From the NCBI GenBank assembly GCA_017355425.1, contig CP070233.1, positions 1,591,501 through 1,655,500 on the forward strand: a DNA stretch of 64,000 nucleotides, read 5' to 3'. A program made the translations under genes and the position numbers. The stretch is from Dolichospermum sp. DET69. Lineage in GTDB: Bacteria > Cyanobacteriota > Cyanobacteriia > Cyanobacteriales > Nostocaceae. The notes under the pieces are model-generated. The model was not told the DNA's origin. It did no database searches and was given only the letters and a program-made list of their open reading frames with translations. Of the stretch, positions 35,502-44,367 are shown one piece after another (position 1 is the first letter of the stretch; each line of letters opens with the position of its first letter).

Positions 35502-38066
35502 ATGCAGCCAATTCGCACCTTTAACGTATCTCCTTCGCTACCGTCCAGACTAGAACCTTTACGGAAACTGGCGTATAATCTCCATTTTGATTGGAATGTG
35601 GAGAGTAAAGACCTATTTCGGCGTTTAGATCCCGATTTATGGGAATCAACCCATCATAATCCAGTGTTAATGCTGGGAACTATCAGCCAAAGCCGACTCT
35701 TAGAAGTTGTGGAAGATGAAGGTTTTTTAGCACAACTAGATCGAGCAGCGCGGCAATTAGAAGATTATTTGCAAGAGCGCACTTGGTATAAGAAACAAAG
35801 AAATCAGCAACCAAAAGAATGTTACGCTTATTTTTCCGCTGAATTTGGGTTAGTAGATTGCCTACCTGTCTATTCCGGTGGTTTGGGTGTCCTCGCAGGA
35901 GATCACCTCAAATCCGCTAGTGATCTGGGATTACCTCTGGTAGGGGTAGGATTGCTGTATCAACAAGGGTACTTCGCTCAGTATCTTAATGCTGATGGTT
36001 GGCAGCAGGAACGCTACCTGATTAATGATTTCTATAATATGCCCTTGCATTTGGAACGCAATCCTGATGGTACAGAACTACAGATTGCGGTAGATTATCC
36101 CGGACGCAAGGTATATGCAAGAGTTTGGCGTGTTCAGGTGGGAACAGTACCCCTGTATATGCTTGATACTAATATCGAGCCTAACAAGGCTTATGACCAT
36201 GATATCACCGATCAATTGTATGGTGGTGATATAGATATGCGTATCCACCAGGAAATCATGCTGGGGATAGGTGGGGTGCAAATGCTCAAAGCCTTGGGTT
36301 ATGAGGTGACAGCTTACCACATGAATGAAGGTCATGCGGCTTTCTCGGCTTTAGAACGCATTCGCACTCTCATTCAGGAAAAAGGACTAAGTTACAGACA
36401 AGCTAAACAGGTAGTAGGTTCTAGTAATATCTTCACTACTCATACTCCAGTTCCGGCGGGGATTGACTTATTTTCCCCTGACAAGATTTTGCATTATCTG
36501 GGTTACTATGCAGATATCTTTGGTTTGCCTAAAGAGCAGTTTTTAGGGTTGGGACGAGAAAATACTGGTGATTTGTCTGCGCCTTTTAGTATGGCAATAT
36601 TAGCCCTAAAGATGGCGACATTCTCCAATGGTGTGGCACAGTTGCATGGTGTAGTTTCCCGGGAAATGTTCCAAGGTTTGTGGCAAAAAGTTCCTGTGGC
36701 AGAAGTGCCAATTGCGGCGATTACTAATGGTGTTCATGCTCGTAGTTGTGTGAGTAAATCTACGCAAGAGTTATACGATCGCTATCTTGGTCCAAACTGG
36801 TCATCAGCACCACCAGAAAACCAATTATGGGAACGCATGGATGCAATTCCTGATGAGGAGTTATGGCGCAATCATGAACGTTGTCGGTTGGATATGGTGT
36901 TATATGTGCGAGAACATTTAGTTAAACATTTGCGCGATCGCGGTGCTTCTGCTTCCGATATTGCCCAAGCGCAGGAAGTGCTTGATCCTAACGTTCTCAC
37001 TATTGGTTTTGCTCGTCGGTTTGCTACCTACAAACGCGCTACTTTATGGATGCGTGATTTGGACAGAATCAAACGGATTTTACTCAGTAATAAGCACCGC
37101 AAAGTTCAGTTTGTGATTGCTGGTAAGGCACACCCCAAAGATATCCCTGGGAAAGAATTAATTCGGGATATTAACCACTTTATCCGCGAACAACATTTAG
37201 AAAAACAGGTGGTGTTTGTCCCTAACTACGATATTCACATTGCCCGTTTAATGGTAGCAGGTTGTGATATTTGGTTAAATACTCCCCGTCGTCCTCGTGA
37301 AGCTTCGGGGACAAGTGGGATGAAAGCGGCTATGAATGGTTTACCAAACCTCAGTGTCCTTGATGGTTGGTGGGATGAGGCTGATTATGTCCGCACTGGT
37401 TGGGCTATCGGACATGGTGAGAATTACGAAGATCCTAACTATCAAGATGAGATAGAAGCTAACGCCCTTTATGAATTGTTAGAGAAGGAAGTTGTCCCCC
37501 TGTTCTATGATCACCGTGATGAGGATGGTTTACCTCGTCCTTGGGTAGCAAAAATGAAAGATGCAATTCGGTTGAATTGTCCTTTCTTTAATACAGCCCG
37601 CATGGTGCGAGAATATGCAGTGAGAGCTTATTTCCCGGCAAGCGATCGCTATCATACCCTGACTGTTGATAATTATGCCCCAGCCAAGGAATTAGCCGCT
37701 TGGAGAGCAAAATTAGGTGAACACTGGTTTAACATCAGAATCAAAGATATTGACGTATCCGCAGCATCAGATATTGAAGTTAATCAAACTGTAGCGGTGA
37801 AAGCTAAGGTTGATTTAGCAACTTTAAGTAATGATGATGTACAGGTAGAACTATATCAAGGTTCTATTGATGCCAATGGTGATATTGTCAACGCTGTACC
37901 TGTGGTAATGGATTATCAAGGGCAAGAGGCAGAAGGTGCAAGTATTTATACTGCAAATATCACTTACACTACTTCTGGTTTGCAAGGTTTATCTTTGCGT
38001 GTCTTACCCCGAAATCAATACCTTTCTAGTCCTTATGAACCCAGATTAATCGCTTGGGCTGAGTAG
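35502..38066 (+). CDS. glgP: Alpha-glucan (glycogen) phosphorylase, GT35
   Basis: 854 residues. It releases glucose-1-phosphate from glycogen. The N-terminal DUF3417-type domain (MQPIRTFNVSPSLPSRLEPL, AYNLHFDWN) marks the shorter alpha-glucan phosphorylase type rather than the E. coli GlgP/MalP type. The active-site region includes YFSAEFGLVDCLPVYSGGLG, HMNEGHAAF, FTTHTPVPAG, YKRATL and the phosphate/PLP region EASGTSGMKAAMNGLPNLSV. The PLP-binding lysine is probably that of SGMK. A C-terminal beta domain follows from about 730. A monocistronic unit, followed by a perfect palindrome. Confidence 0.92.
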   Translation: MQPIRTFNVSPSLPSRLEPLRKLAYNLHFDWNVESKDLFRRLDPDLWESTHHNPVLMLGTISQSRLLEVVEDEGFLAQLDRAARQLEDYLQERTWYKKQRNQQPKECYAYFSAEFGLVDCLPVYSGGLGVLAGDHLKSASDLGLPLVGVGLLYQQGYFAQYLNADGWQQERYLINDFYNMPLHLERNPDGTELQIAVDYPGRKVYARVWRVQVGTVPLYMLDTNIEPNKAYDHDITDQLYGGDIDMRIHQEIMLGIGGVQMLKALGYEVTAYHMNEGHAAFSALERIRTLIQEKGLSYRQAKQVVGSSNIFTTHTPVPAGIDLFSPDKILHYLGYYADIFGLPKEQFLGLGRENTGDLSAPFSMAILALKMATFSNGVAQLHGVVSREMFQGLWQKVPVAEVPIAAITNGVHARSCVSKSTQELYDRYLGPNWSSAPPENQLWERMDAIPDEELWRNHERCRLDMVLYVREHLVKHLRDRGASASDIAQAQEVLDPNVLTIGFARRFATYKRATLWMRDLDRIKRILLSNKHRKVQFVIAGKAHPKDIPGKELIRDINHFIREQHLEKQVVFVPNYDIHIARLMVAGCDIWLNTPRRPREASGTSGMKAAMNGLPNLSVLDGWWDEADYVRTGWAIGHGENYEDPNYQDEIEANALYELLEKEVVPLFYDHRDEDGLPRPWVAKMKDAIRLNCPFFNTARMVREYAVRAYFPASDRYHTLTVDNYAPAKELAAWRAKLGEHWFNIRIKDIDVSAASDIEVNQTVAVKAKVDLATLSNDDVQVELYQGSIDANGDIVNAVPVVMDYQGQEAEGASIYTANITYTTSGLQGLSLRVLPRNQYLSSPYEPRLIAWAE

Positions 38067-38090
38067 ACATCTCCGAATAATGAATAATAA

Positions 38091-38120
38091 TGTAGAGAGG
38101 TTCCATGGAACCTCTCTACA
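38091..38120 (+). terminator. Perfect 30-bp palindrome after glgP
   Basis: TGTAGAGAGGTTCCA followed by TGGAACCTCTCTACA is an exact inverted repeat with no loop bases. It lies 24 bases after the glgP stop. It may act as a terminator or be a dispersed repeat: a GTAGAGACATTCCATGG relative occurs at 34872. No T-run follows. Confidence 0.55.
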
Positions 38121-38215
38121 TCAGTTATATATTTTTGGCATTAATGAAACAGGAGTTAGTGGCAGAATATGATTGAGGGAAGATTTGGTCTTTTTGAGAA
38201 CTTTGTATTCTAGTT

Positions 38216-38599
38216 TTAAACAGCTTTGAGTAACCGATTCAAAATCACCTTACCTTTAGGATTAGCTACTTGAACACGAATAAATTTAGGATCACTTGGT
38301 TTCCAAATAACCTGATATTTCATACCATTATTATTCCAAGTGTATACTTGACGCTGTTTATTACCGGAAGCAACCGCACCAGATAAATTAATATTAGAAT
38401 TACTTTTACGGTTCTCTCCATAATAGGAATAAGAATTATTGCTAAAAGCTAAAGTCACTGTCCAATCTTTATCACTAAATTCACCCGCTGGATAATTAAA
38501 CTTTTGTACAGCCATAGCTGAATGAGGAATAGCAATATCAATAATTGCAGGTGTAGAAATTCCTAAAATTGCCGATAAAATGATCTCTTTGTATTTCAT
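38216..38599 (-). CDS. Small secreted protein of unknown function
   Basis: 127 residues. A signal peptide (KEIILSAILGISTPAIIDIA, ending AMA at about 30) leads into a beta-rich domain (WTVTLAFSNNSYSYYGENR, GMKYQVIWKPSDPKFIRVQV). I do not recognise the family. Export to the periplasm or thylakoid lumen is likely. It is 66 bases downstream of a membrane methyltransferase-like gene on the same strand. Confidence 0.65.
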   Translation of the reverse strand: MKYKEIILSAILGISTPAIIDIAIPHSAMAVQKFNYPAGEFSDKDWTVTLAFSNNSYSYYGENRKSNSNINLSGAVASGNKQRQVYTWNNNGMKYQVIWKPSDPKFIRVQVANPKGKVILNRLLKAV

Positions 38600-38665
38600 A
38601 ATTCTCTTCTTTGCGAACCTAATATTATTTGGTCGTGTGTTTAGTAATCAGCAAAATCATTTTGA

Positions 38666-39316
38666 TTATGCAGTAGTTTTTTCTTTGGAAGAAATTCTGG
38701 AATTAAATAACTTGGGAAAGAACAAGCCAGAATTTTGTTTGTATTCCTCAAACTCAGGATATCGAGATAAAGATTTATCTTTTTTCAGCATATTGGGAAC
38801 AAATATCATGGCTATAAATAACCCCTGAATCACGAAAGGTAGCCAATGTTGCGTTAACATAGAAAAACCCAGATAAATCAACACTTCTCCTAAGTAATTA
38901 GGATTACGACATTTAGCAAAGAAACCTTCTGTAATTAATCCAGTTTTATACTTGAGTGTATAATACTTTTGGGCATCACTAGTAAAATGTAAAAACACAC
39001 CGACAATATTCACAACAATAGCAGCAGCTACTAAGGGTAAAGGGGGAACAGTCCCACTACTAATAAGAATAAATAGTGCTACCCAGTACAAGCCTAGGAG
39101 AACAAAAGTAATAATTCCTTGGGAAGTGGGAATTTCTTGCTCCCATTGCTTATCTGGAAATATGCTATCTTTTATTAGCCAAAGAAAACCATAAGTACCA
39201 TGAAGACACAGGTAAACCCAAGCTCCAATGGTGAAATTATGGTATAAAAACATTAATCCCAACACGATAGCGAATGTTAGGGCTTTGTGAAAATTAATGG
39301 AATATTTTATTTTCAT
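38666..39316 (-). CDS. Membrane methyltransferase-like protein (DUF1295/ICMT-PEMT fold)
   Basis: 216 residues with about five membrane helices. The C-terminal motif RNPNYLGEVLIYLGFSML is the signature of isoprenylcysteine methyltransferases, phosphatidylethanolamine N-methyltransferases and steroid 5-alpha-reductase-like DUF1295 proteins. The C-terminus (SRYPEFEEYKQNSGLFFP) is also family-typical. The reaction cannot be assigned: both SAM-dependent methyltransfer and NAD(P)H-dependent reduction occur in this fold. Confidence 0.75.
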   Translation of the reverse strand: MKIKYSINFHKALTFAIVLGLMFLYHNFTIGAWVYLCLHGTYGFLWLIKDSIFPDKQWEQEIPTSQGIITFVLLGLYWVALFILISSGTVPPLPLVAAAIVVNIVGVFLHFTSDAQKYYTLKYKTGLITEGFFAKCRNPNYLGEVLIYLGFSMLTQHWLPFVIQGLFIAMIFVPNMLKKDKSLSRYPEFEEYKQNSGLFFPKLFNSRISSKEKTTA

Positions 39317-39397
39317 ATACTGGTTCTTCTTGAAAGGGTTGAAAGTTAGGGAAAGAAATAGAGAGATAGTCCACTTTTATCTACCTCTCTGATATTA

Positions 39398-39562
39398 TTA
39401 TTTTTTCGCAATTATCCACACTGCGTGAACAATACCAGGGATATAACCAAAGAAGGTCAAAATTAGATTAATCCAAAAGTCTTTACCAATACCAACTTGC
39501 AGAAATACTCCTAAAGGTGGAAGAAAAATTGCGGCTATAATTCTGACTATATCCATGTCCAT
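39398..39562 (-). CDS. YqaE/Pmp3 family small membrane protein
   Basis: A 54-residue protein, MDMDIVRIIAAIFLPPLGVF, then LQVGIGKDFWINLILTFFGY and IPGIVHAVWIIAKK. Two membrane helices and the motifs FLPPLGVFL and GYIPGIVHA identify the Pmp3/YqaE (UPF0057) family, linked to salt and cold stress and membrane potential in other organisms. A strong ribosome site AGGAGG lies 8 bases before the ATG at 39562, which decides the start over the second ATG at 39556. Confidence 0.93.
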   Translation of the reverse strand: MDMDIVRIIAAIFLPPLGVFLQVGIGKDFWINLILTFFGYIPGIVHAVWIIAKK

Positions 39563-39654
39563 GTTGTTGTCCTCCTATTAATATTCAACCTTTCTAGAAT
39601 TAACATCACATAATCGGGTGACGATTCCTGAAAATATTCGAGAAATTGCACAAT

Positions 39655-40005
39655 TCAACCACCGCTGATTTTGGCTTTGTAACCCGATTTTACCAAAATC
39701 TCTAAAATCTTCTGTTTGTGGTCTCCCTGAACTTCAATTTCGTTCTCTTTGACAGTCCCTCCTGTACCGCATTGGGCTTTTAACTGTTTCAATAAAGTCT
39801 CTAGGGTTTCTAGTTTAGTTTGAAACCCAGTAATAACCGTGACAGTTTTCCCTTTGCGTCCAGCGCGAGTAGCTTGAATTCGCACATTTTGCTGATTGGG
39901 GGGTAAGTCTTGGATTCCGCGTTCTACAGCGCGTTCCATTGCGGGTGAACTACCGTTACCAAATTCTTGGTAGACAAAGCCTTTGTCAGATTTGGGATTA
40001 GCCAT
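39655..40005 (-). CDS. yciH: SUI1/YciH-type translation factor
   Basis: 116 residues. The SUI1 fold covers about 35-115: RIQATRAGRKGKTVTVITGF, LLKQLKAQCGTGGTVKENEI and QGDHKQKILEILVKSGYKAK are the conserved eIF1 motifs. Bacterial YciH resembles eIF1 and influences initiation fidelity. It is divergent from the following defence operon. Confidence 0.92.
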   Translation of the reverse strand: MANPKSDKGFVYQEFGNGSSPAMERAVERGIQDLPPNQQNVRIQATRAGRKGKTVTVITGFQTKLETLETLLKQLKAQCGTGGTVKENEIEVQGDHKQKILEILVKSGYKAKISGG

Positions 40006-40170
40006 AATATTTAATGCAGGAAAAATAGACTTTCATAATTTTAGTTTAGCTATTGTCTATTTTAGCCTAAGCGGTGGCAATCGGATATATAATTGCTCCA
40101 TGATAGAGTATAATCGTTTGTTTAAATAAATAAGCTGCTATACGGTCTATAATCACAAGGTTAAAAAAAT

Positions 40171-42285
40171 ATGAATAAAAACAATAGCATAAAAATAGAA
40201 TCAATAAATGATGAATCTCCTTATTTACAGGCTGTAATAGATTTATGGAGTCCTAACCGTTCAAGGCTTGGATTATTTCCTAAAGATGCTTTTATAGAAC
40301 GTGCTATCAAGCGTCAAATACTTGTAGCTATTGAAGCAGAATCCAAATGTATTGGTTATTTACTATATCGTAATTCCTATGATCGAATTACAATTGTTCA
40401 TCTTTGTATAGATCCCTCATATAAAAAACAAGGTATTAGCGATTTATTGGTTGATGAACTCAAAAAAATTACTAAAGAAAGATATAGCGGTATTGGGTTA
40501 AGCTGTCGTCATGATTATGGACTGCAATCTATGTGGTCAAGGCTAAATTTTGTTGCTCAATATGAAAAACCAGGTAATAGTAAAGCTCGAAAAGAACTTG
40601 TATATTGGTGGTTCGATCATGGACATACTAATCTGTTATCCTCAATTTTTACCCAAAAACTAGAATCAAAACTTTGTGCCGTAATTGATAGACATATTTT
40701 TTTACTTTTGTGTCAAAATGAAAATAAAGAAAATGAAGCAGCAAAATTACTTTTAAGCGATTGGCTTAAGTCAGAATTAGAATTATGTATAACTGGTCAA
40801 ATCAATAATTATATTATTTCAATTAGTGATAGCAAAGAAAGAAATAATCTATTAAAACTATCTCAAAACTTTACGTCTTTACCACCATGCAACAATCATA
40901 GCTTAGAAATGATAAAAGAAAAATTAAAGGAGTTTTTTATAAATAAAAAAGTATTTATAGATGATATTGATGTACCTCATTTAGCCAGAGCCATAGCATC
41001 AGATTCTCATGTTTTTATAACCAATGAACAGGATTTATTAGAAATTGCAGATGAAATATATCAAAATTTCAGACTTTCTATATTAACTCCTAATGAACTC
41101 ATACGACAACTAGATGAACTGCGTAATAAACCTGATTATCAGCCTGTACGCTTGTCAGGAACTTCGTTAGAAAAAATACCAATTAAAAAAGGACAGGAAG
41201 AATTATTAACTAAACATTTTGTGTGTGATAGTCAGCAAGAAAATATATCTACATTTCGACAAAACTTAAGAAGATTTATTTCGCAAACAGATAAATTTGA
41301 GTGTTATATAGTTGCAGAGCAAGAAGAATTACCTATTGCTTTATTTGTTTATAGTAAAAATAACAATAATGAATTAGAAATCCCACTTTTAAGAGTAAGT
41401 AACAACCCTCTATCAGCTACATTAGCAAGACATATAATTTTTAAATCAATATTACTTTCTGCTAATGAAAATCGACAATTTACTAGAATTACTGATCCAT
41501 ATTTAGAAGAAGCAGTAATTAAAGCTATTCAGGAAGATAACTTTATTCGAGTTAATAATGGATGGTTAAAGATAAATTTAGCAGTTGCGGAAACTGCATC
41601 AGAGTTATCGGTACGCTTTAATGATATAGGTTCTTGTTTAAGTCAAGAATATAACTTTTGTATGAAAATTGCTGAAAGTCTTAATTCAGAATCCTTAATT
41701 AAGGATATTAAAGCATCAGCAGATTTTGAAAAATTCCTTTTTCCAGCAAAAATTCTTGATTCTGAAATAAATAATTTTATTATTCCTATTCAACCTAGAT
41801 GGGCGCAGGATTTATTTGATGAATATTTAGCTCAACAAATATTACTATTAGGACAAAAAAAAGAACTTGCATTTAACCGTGAAGCTGTATACTATAAATC
41901 TGCCACAAATTCAGGAGGATTAAATGCTCCTGGTAGAATTCTCTGGTATGTAAGTGAAGATAAGTACAATTCATACTGTGGAATAAGTTCTATTAGAGCT
42001 TGCTCATTTATTGATGAAGTCATCATTGGTAAGCCTAAAGAGCTTTATCAACGTTTTCAAAGATTAGGAGTGTATAAGTTAGATGATATTATGAAGATAC
42101 CTCAAGATAAAAATGGTGATATAATAGCAATTCGTTTTAGCAATACAGAGTTATTTAAATATCCTGTTCCATTAAAAAAAGTTCAAGCGGTATTAAATAA
42201 AAAATCAACTTTTCAGTCGGCTTGTAAAATCCAAAATTCTCATTTCCCAACGTTATATAATTTAGGTGTTTTAAATATAAAGTGA
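40171..42285 (+). CDS. Multidomain GNAT - PIN-like - ASCH-like protein heading an McrBC operon
   Basis: 704 residues. Residues about 1-145 form a GNAT acetyltransferase (VHLCIDPSYKKQGISDLLVD, the acetyl-CoA loop). About 165-310 resembles a PIN nuclease: AVIDRHIFLLL, FIDDIDVPHLARAIASDSHV, FITNEQDLLEI with spaced acidic residues. About 330-490 looks like a second, degenerate GNAT-like fold (FECYIVAEQEELPIALFVYS). About 570-704 looks ASCH/EVE-like (GRILWYVSEDKYNSYCGISS, GDIIAIRFSNTELF), a class that can read modified bases. Its stop overlaps the next start by four bases (GTGA), so they are translationally coupled. AT-rich codon use and the McrBC neighbours suggest a transferred defence cassette. 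Function inferred, not known. Confidence 0.7.
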   Translation: MNKNNSIKIESINDESPYLQAVIDLWSPNRSRLGLFPKDAFIERAIKRQILVAIEAESKCIGYLLYRNSYDRITIVHLCIDPSYKKQGISDLLVDELKKITKERYSGIGLSCRHDYGLQSMWSRLNFVAQYEKPGNSKARKELVYWWFDHGHTNLLSSIFTQKLESKLCAVIDRHIFLLLCQNENKENEAAKLLLSDWLKSELELCITGQINNYIISISDSKERNNLLKLSQNFTSLPPCNNHSLEMIKEKLKEFFINKKVFIDDIDVPHLARAIASDSHVFITNEQDLLEIADEIYQNFRLSILTPNELIRQLDELRNKPDYQPVRLSGTSLEKIPIKKGQEELLTKHFVCDSQQENISTFRQNLRRFISQTDKFECYIVAEQEELPIALFVYSKNNNNELEIPLLRVSNNPLSATLARHIIFKSILLSANENRQFTRITDPYLEEAVIKAIQEDNFIRVNNGWLKINLAVAETASELSVRFNDIGSCLSQEYNFCMKIAESLNSESLIKDIKASADFEKFLFPAKILDSEINNFIIPIQPRWAQDLFDEYLAQQILLLGQKKELAFNREAVYYKSATNSGGLNAPGRILWYVSEDKYNSYCGISSIRACSFIDEVIIGKPKELYQRFQRLGVYKLDDIMKIPQDKNGDIIAIRFSNTELFKYPVPLKKVQAVLNKKSTFQSACKIQNSHFPTLYNLGVLNIK

Positions 42286-42779
42286 AAAATAAGATGATTA
42301 TGTTTGAGAATATATTAATGTTATCAATTAAACCTAAATATGCAGCAATGATTTTGTCTGGAGAGAAAAAAGTAGAACTACGTCGTGTTCGTACTCGCTT
42401 AAAACATGGTGATTTGGTTTTAGTATATGTTTCATCTCCTATCAAGGCTTTAGTTGCTACATTTCAGGTAGATAACATTGTTCAAAGTGAAATTAAAGCA
42501 ATACCAAAAGACCTAAATGATTTTTGGACTAGTATTGAAAATATAGCTGGAATTAGTTGTAATGAATATAAAACATATTACAATAATGCTTCAACAATTG
42601 TTGCTATTTTTATTAAAAATCTAAAAGAGCTACATAATCCGATAGAACTGGAAACTCTGAGAGCCAAAATTCCCAGATTTCAACCGCCACAAAGTTATCG
42701 TTATTTAAAACATAGTGAAATTCAATTATTTGAGTCTTTAATTCAAGATATCTCTGTAATCTCTTCTACCAAGAAATAA
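42282..42779 (+). CDS. ASCH-domain protein in McrBC operon
   Basis: 165 residues. The N-terminal LSIKPKYAAMILSGEKKVEL followed by RRVRTRL is the classical ASCH opening (lysine and arginine lining an RNA or modified-nucleotide pocket). DLVLVYVSSPIKALVATFQV follows. The start is a GTG in the GTGA overlap with the upstream gene; ATG 42294 or 42300 are alternatives. ASCH domains bind RNA or modified bases, and stand-alone forms include amidohydrolases acting on N4-acetylcytidine. The presence of a GNAT upstream makes an acetylated nucleotide an attractive idea, but that is speculation. Confidence 0.8.
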   Translation: MKNKMIMFENILMLSIKPKYAAMILSGEKKVELRRVRTRLKHGDLVLVYVSSPIKALVATFQVDNIVQSEIKAIPKDLNDFWTSIENIAGISCNEYKTYYNNASTIVAIFIKNLKELHNPIELETLRAKIPRFQPPQSYRYLKHSEIQLFESLIQDISVISSTKK

Positions 42780-42795
42780 TATTTGACAATTATTT

Positions 42796-44367
42796 ATGCT
42801 AAATCATAAATCTGAATTTACACAATTATTTTATGAATTTATAAATTCCTATCCCTATACAGCAGATGGGATAAGCCATATCAATTCATATACTCAGCAA
42901 CGTCAAGAAGCTTATCGTAATTTTGAGACAATTACAGCAGCAGCAGATAAAAGTGAAAATATAACAGAATTAGTATTATTACAACTTTTACCTCATAGTA
43001 ATACAAGCAATAATCGTCAAAAAGGTGCTTGGATTCATATTGCTCCAGCTATTACCAAAGATATCAAAGAATGGTTTGAGGGAGCAAACTGGACTAAAAG
43101 TGAAGACTGGGATAAAATTGCTCTTGCTATTTTAAATTTTGTGCGTTGCTGTAATGCTATTCCAAATGAATTATTAAGTCACTGTATGCAGTTTTCACAA
43201 TTGCTTTATTCTAAAGGTTTTCAAATGGGAATGCTAACTCCTATCCTGAACGCACTACAACCGAATAAATTTTTATTGATAAATAACAAATCACGAAGAG
43301 TTATTAATTATTTTGCTAATACAAACTATGGTAACAAACTTACAGATTATCCAGAAATTAATGATATAGGATGTAATCTGATTCAAGAATTAGCTCAAGA
43401 TATGCACCAGGTTGGTATACCAGCTTTACGAGATGATGATTTATTCGATATGTTCTGTCATTGGCTAATAGCTATCAAAAAATATGACTTTCTAGATCAA
43501 AATCAACAAAGTATTACTAAAGTGGACACAAATATTAAATTTAATCCTAAATATAGTTTATCTGATATCAGTCAAGAAATCTGTTTTGCAGAGACAACAA
43601 TAGAACGTTGGATACGCGCAATTAATCGCAAAAAACAAGCTATATTCTACGGTTCACCCGGAACAGGTAAAACCTTCATAGCTGAAAAACTCGCAAAACA
43701 CCTAATCAGTGAAGGTGACGGTTTCTCAGAATTAGTCCAATTTCATCCAGCATACACTTATGAAGATTTTATTCAAGGTATTCGTCCTCAAAGTGAAGAT
43801 GGTAAATTAACATATCCAGTTGTTCCAGGAAGGTTTTTAGAATTTTGCAAAAAAGCAGAAGTTCTTCAAGATACTTGTGTTCTCATTATTGATGAAATCA
43901 ACCGCGCTAATTTAGCTCAGGTTTTTGGTGAATTAATGTATTTACTAGAATACCGTAATCAAGAAATTCCCCTCGCTGGTGGTAATAGATTTCGTATTCC
44001 CGAAAATGTCCGTATTATTGGAACAATGAACACAGCAGATAGGTCTATTGCACAAATAGATCATGCTTTACGTCGTCGTTTTGCATTTATTGAACTCCGT
44101 CCTAATTATGATGTGTTAATAAAATATCACCTAAATACAAATTTAGCAGTTATGGATTTAATTAATATTTTAAAACAATTAAATCAAGCCATTAATGATA
44201 AAAACTATGAAATTGGTATTTCTTTCTTTTTGACTCCTAATCTACGAGAAGATATTGAAGATATTTGGAAAATGGAAATTGAACCATATTTAGAAGAATA
44301 CTTTTTTAACAACCTAGAAAAAGTAGATGAGTTTCGTTGGGACAAAATCGAGAAACAGATAATATGA
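42796..44367 (+). CDS. mcrB: McrB-like AAA+ GTPase
   Basis: 523 residues. About 1-240 is an alpha-helical N-terminal domain of no recognised type (FYEFINSYPYTADGISHINS). The AAA+ motor follows: Walker A FYGSPGTGKTFIAEKL, FHPAYTYEDFIQGIRP, Walker B VLIIDEINRANLAQVFGELM, the McrB-specific signature GTMNTADRSIAQID and arginine-finger ALRRRFAF. McrB hexamers hydrolyse GTP and translocate DNA for McrC cutting. It starts 16 bases after the ASCH gene and overlaps mcrC by four bases (ATGA). Confidence 0.92.
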   Translation: MLNHKSEFTQLFYEFINSYPYTADGISHINSYTQQRQEAYRNFETITAAADKSENITELVLLQLLPHSNTSNNRQKGAWIHIAPAITKDIKEWFEGANWTKSEDWDKIALAILNFVRCCNAIPNELLSHCMQFSQLLYSKGFQMGMLTPILNALQPNKFLLINNKSRRVINYFANTNYGNKLTDYPEINDIGCNLIQELAQDMHQVGIPALRDDDLFDMFCHWLIAIKKYDFLDQNQQSITKVDTNIKFNPKYSLSDISQEICFAETTIERWIRAINRKKQAIFYGSPGTGKTFIAEKLAKHLISEGDGFSELVQFHPAYTYEDFIQGIRPQSEDGKLTYPVVPGRFLEFCKKAEVLQDTCVLIIDEINRANLAQVFGELMYLLEYRNQEIPLAGGNRFRIPENVRIIGTMNTADRSIAQIDHALRRRFAFIELRPNYDVLIKYHLNTNLAVMDLINILKQLNQAINDKNYEIGISFFLTPNLREDIEDIWKMEIEPYLEEYFFNNLEKVDEFRWDKIEKQII

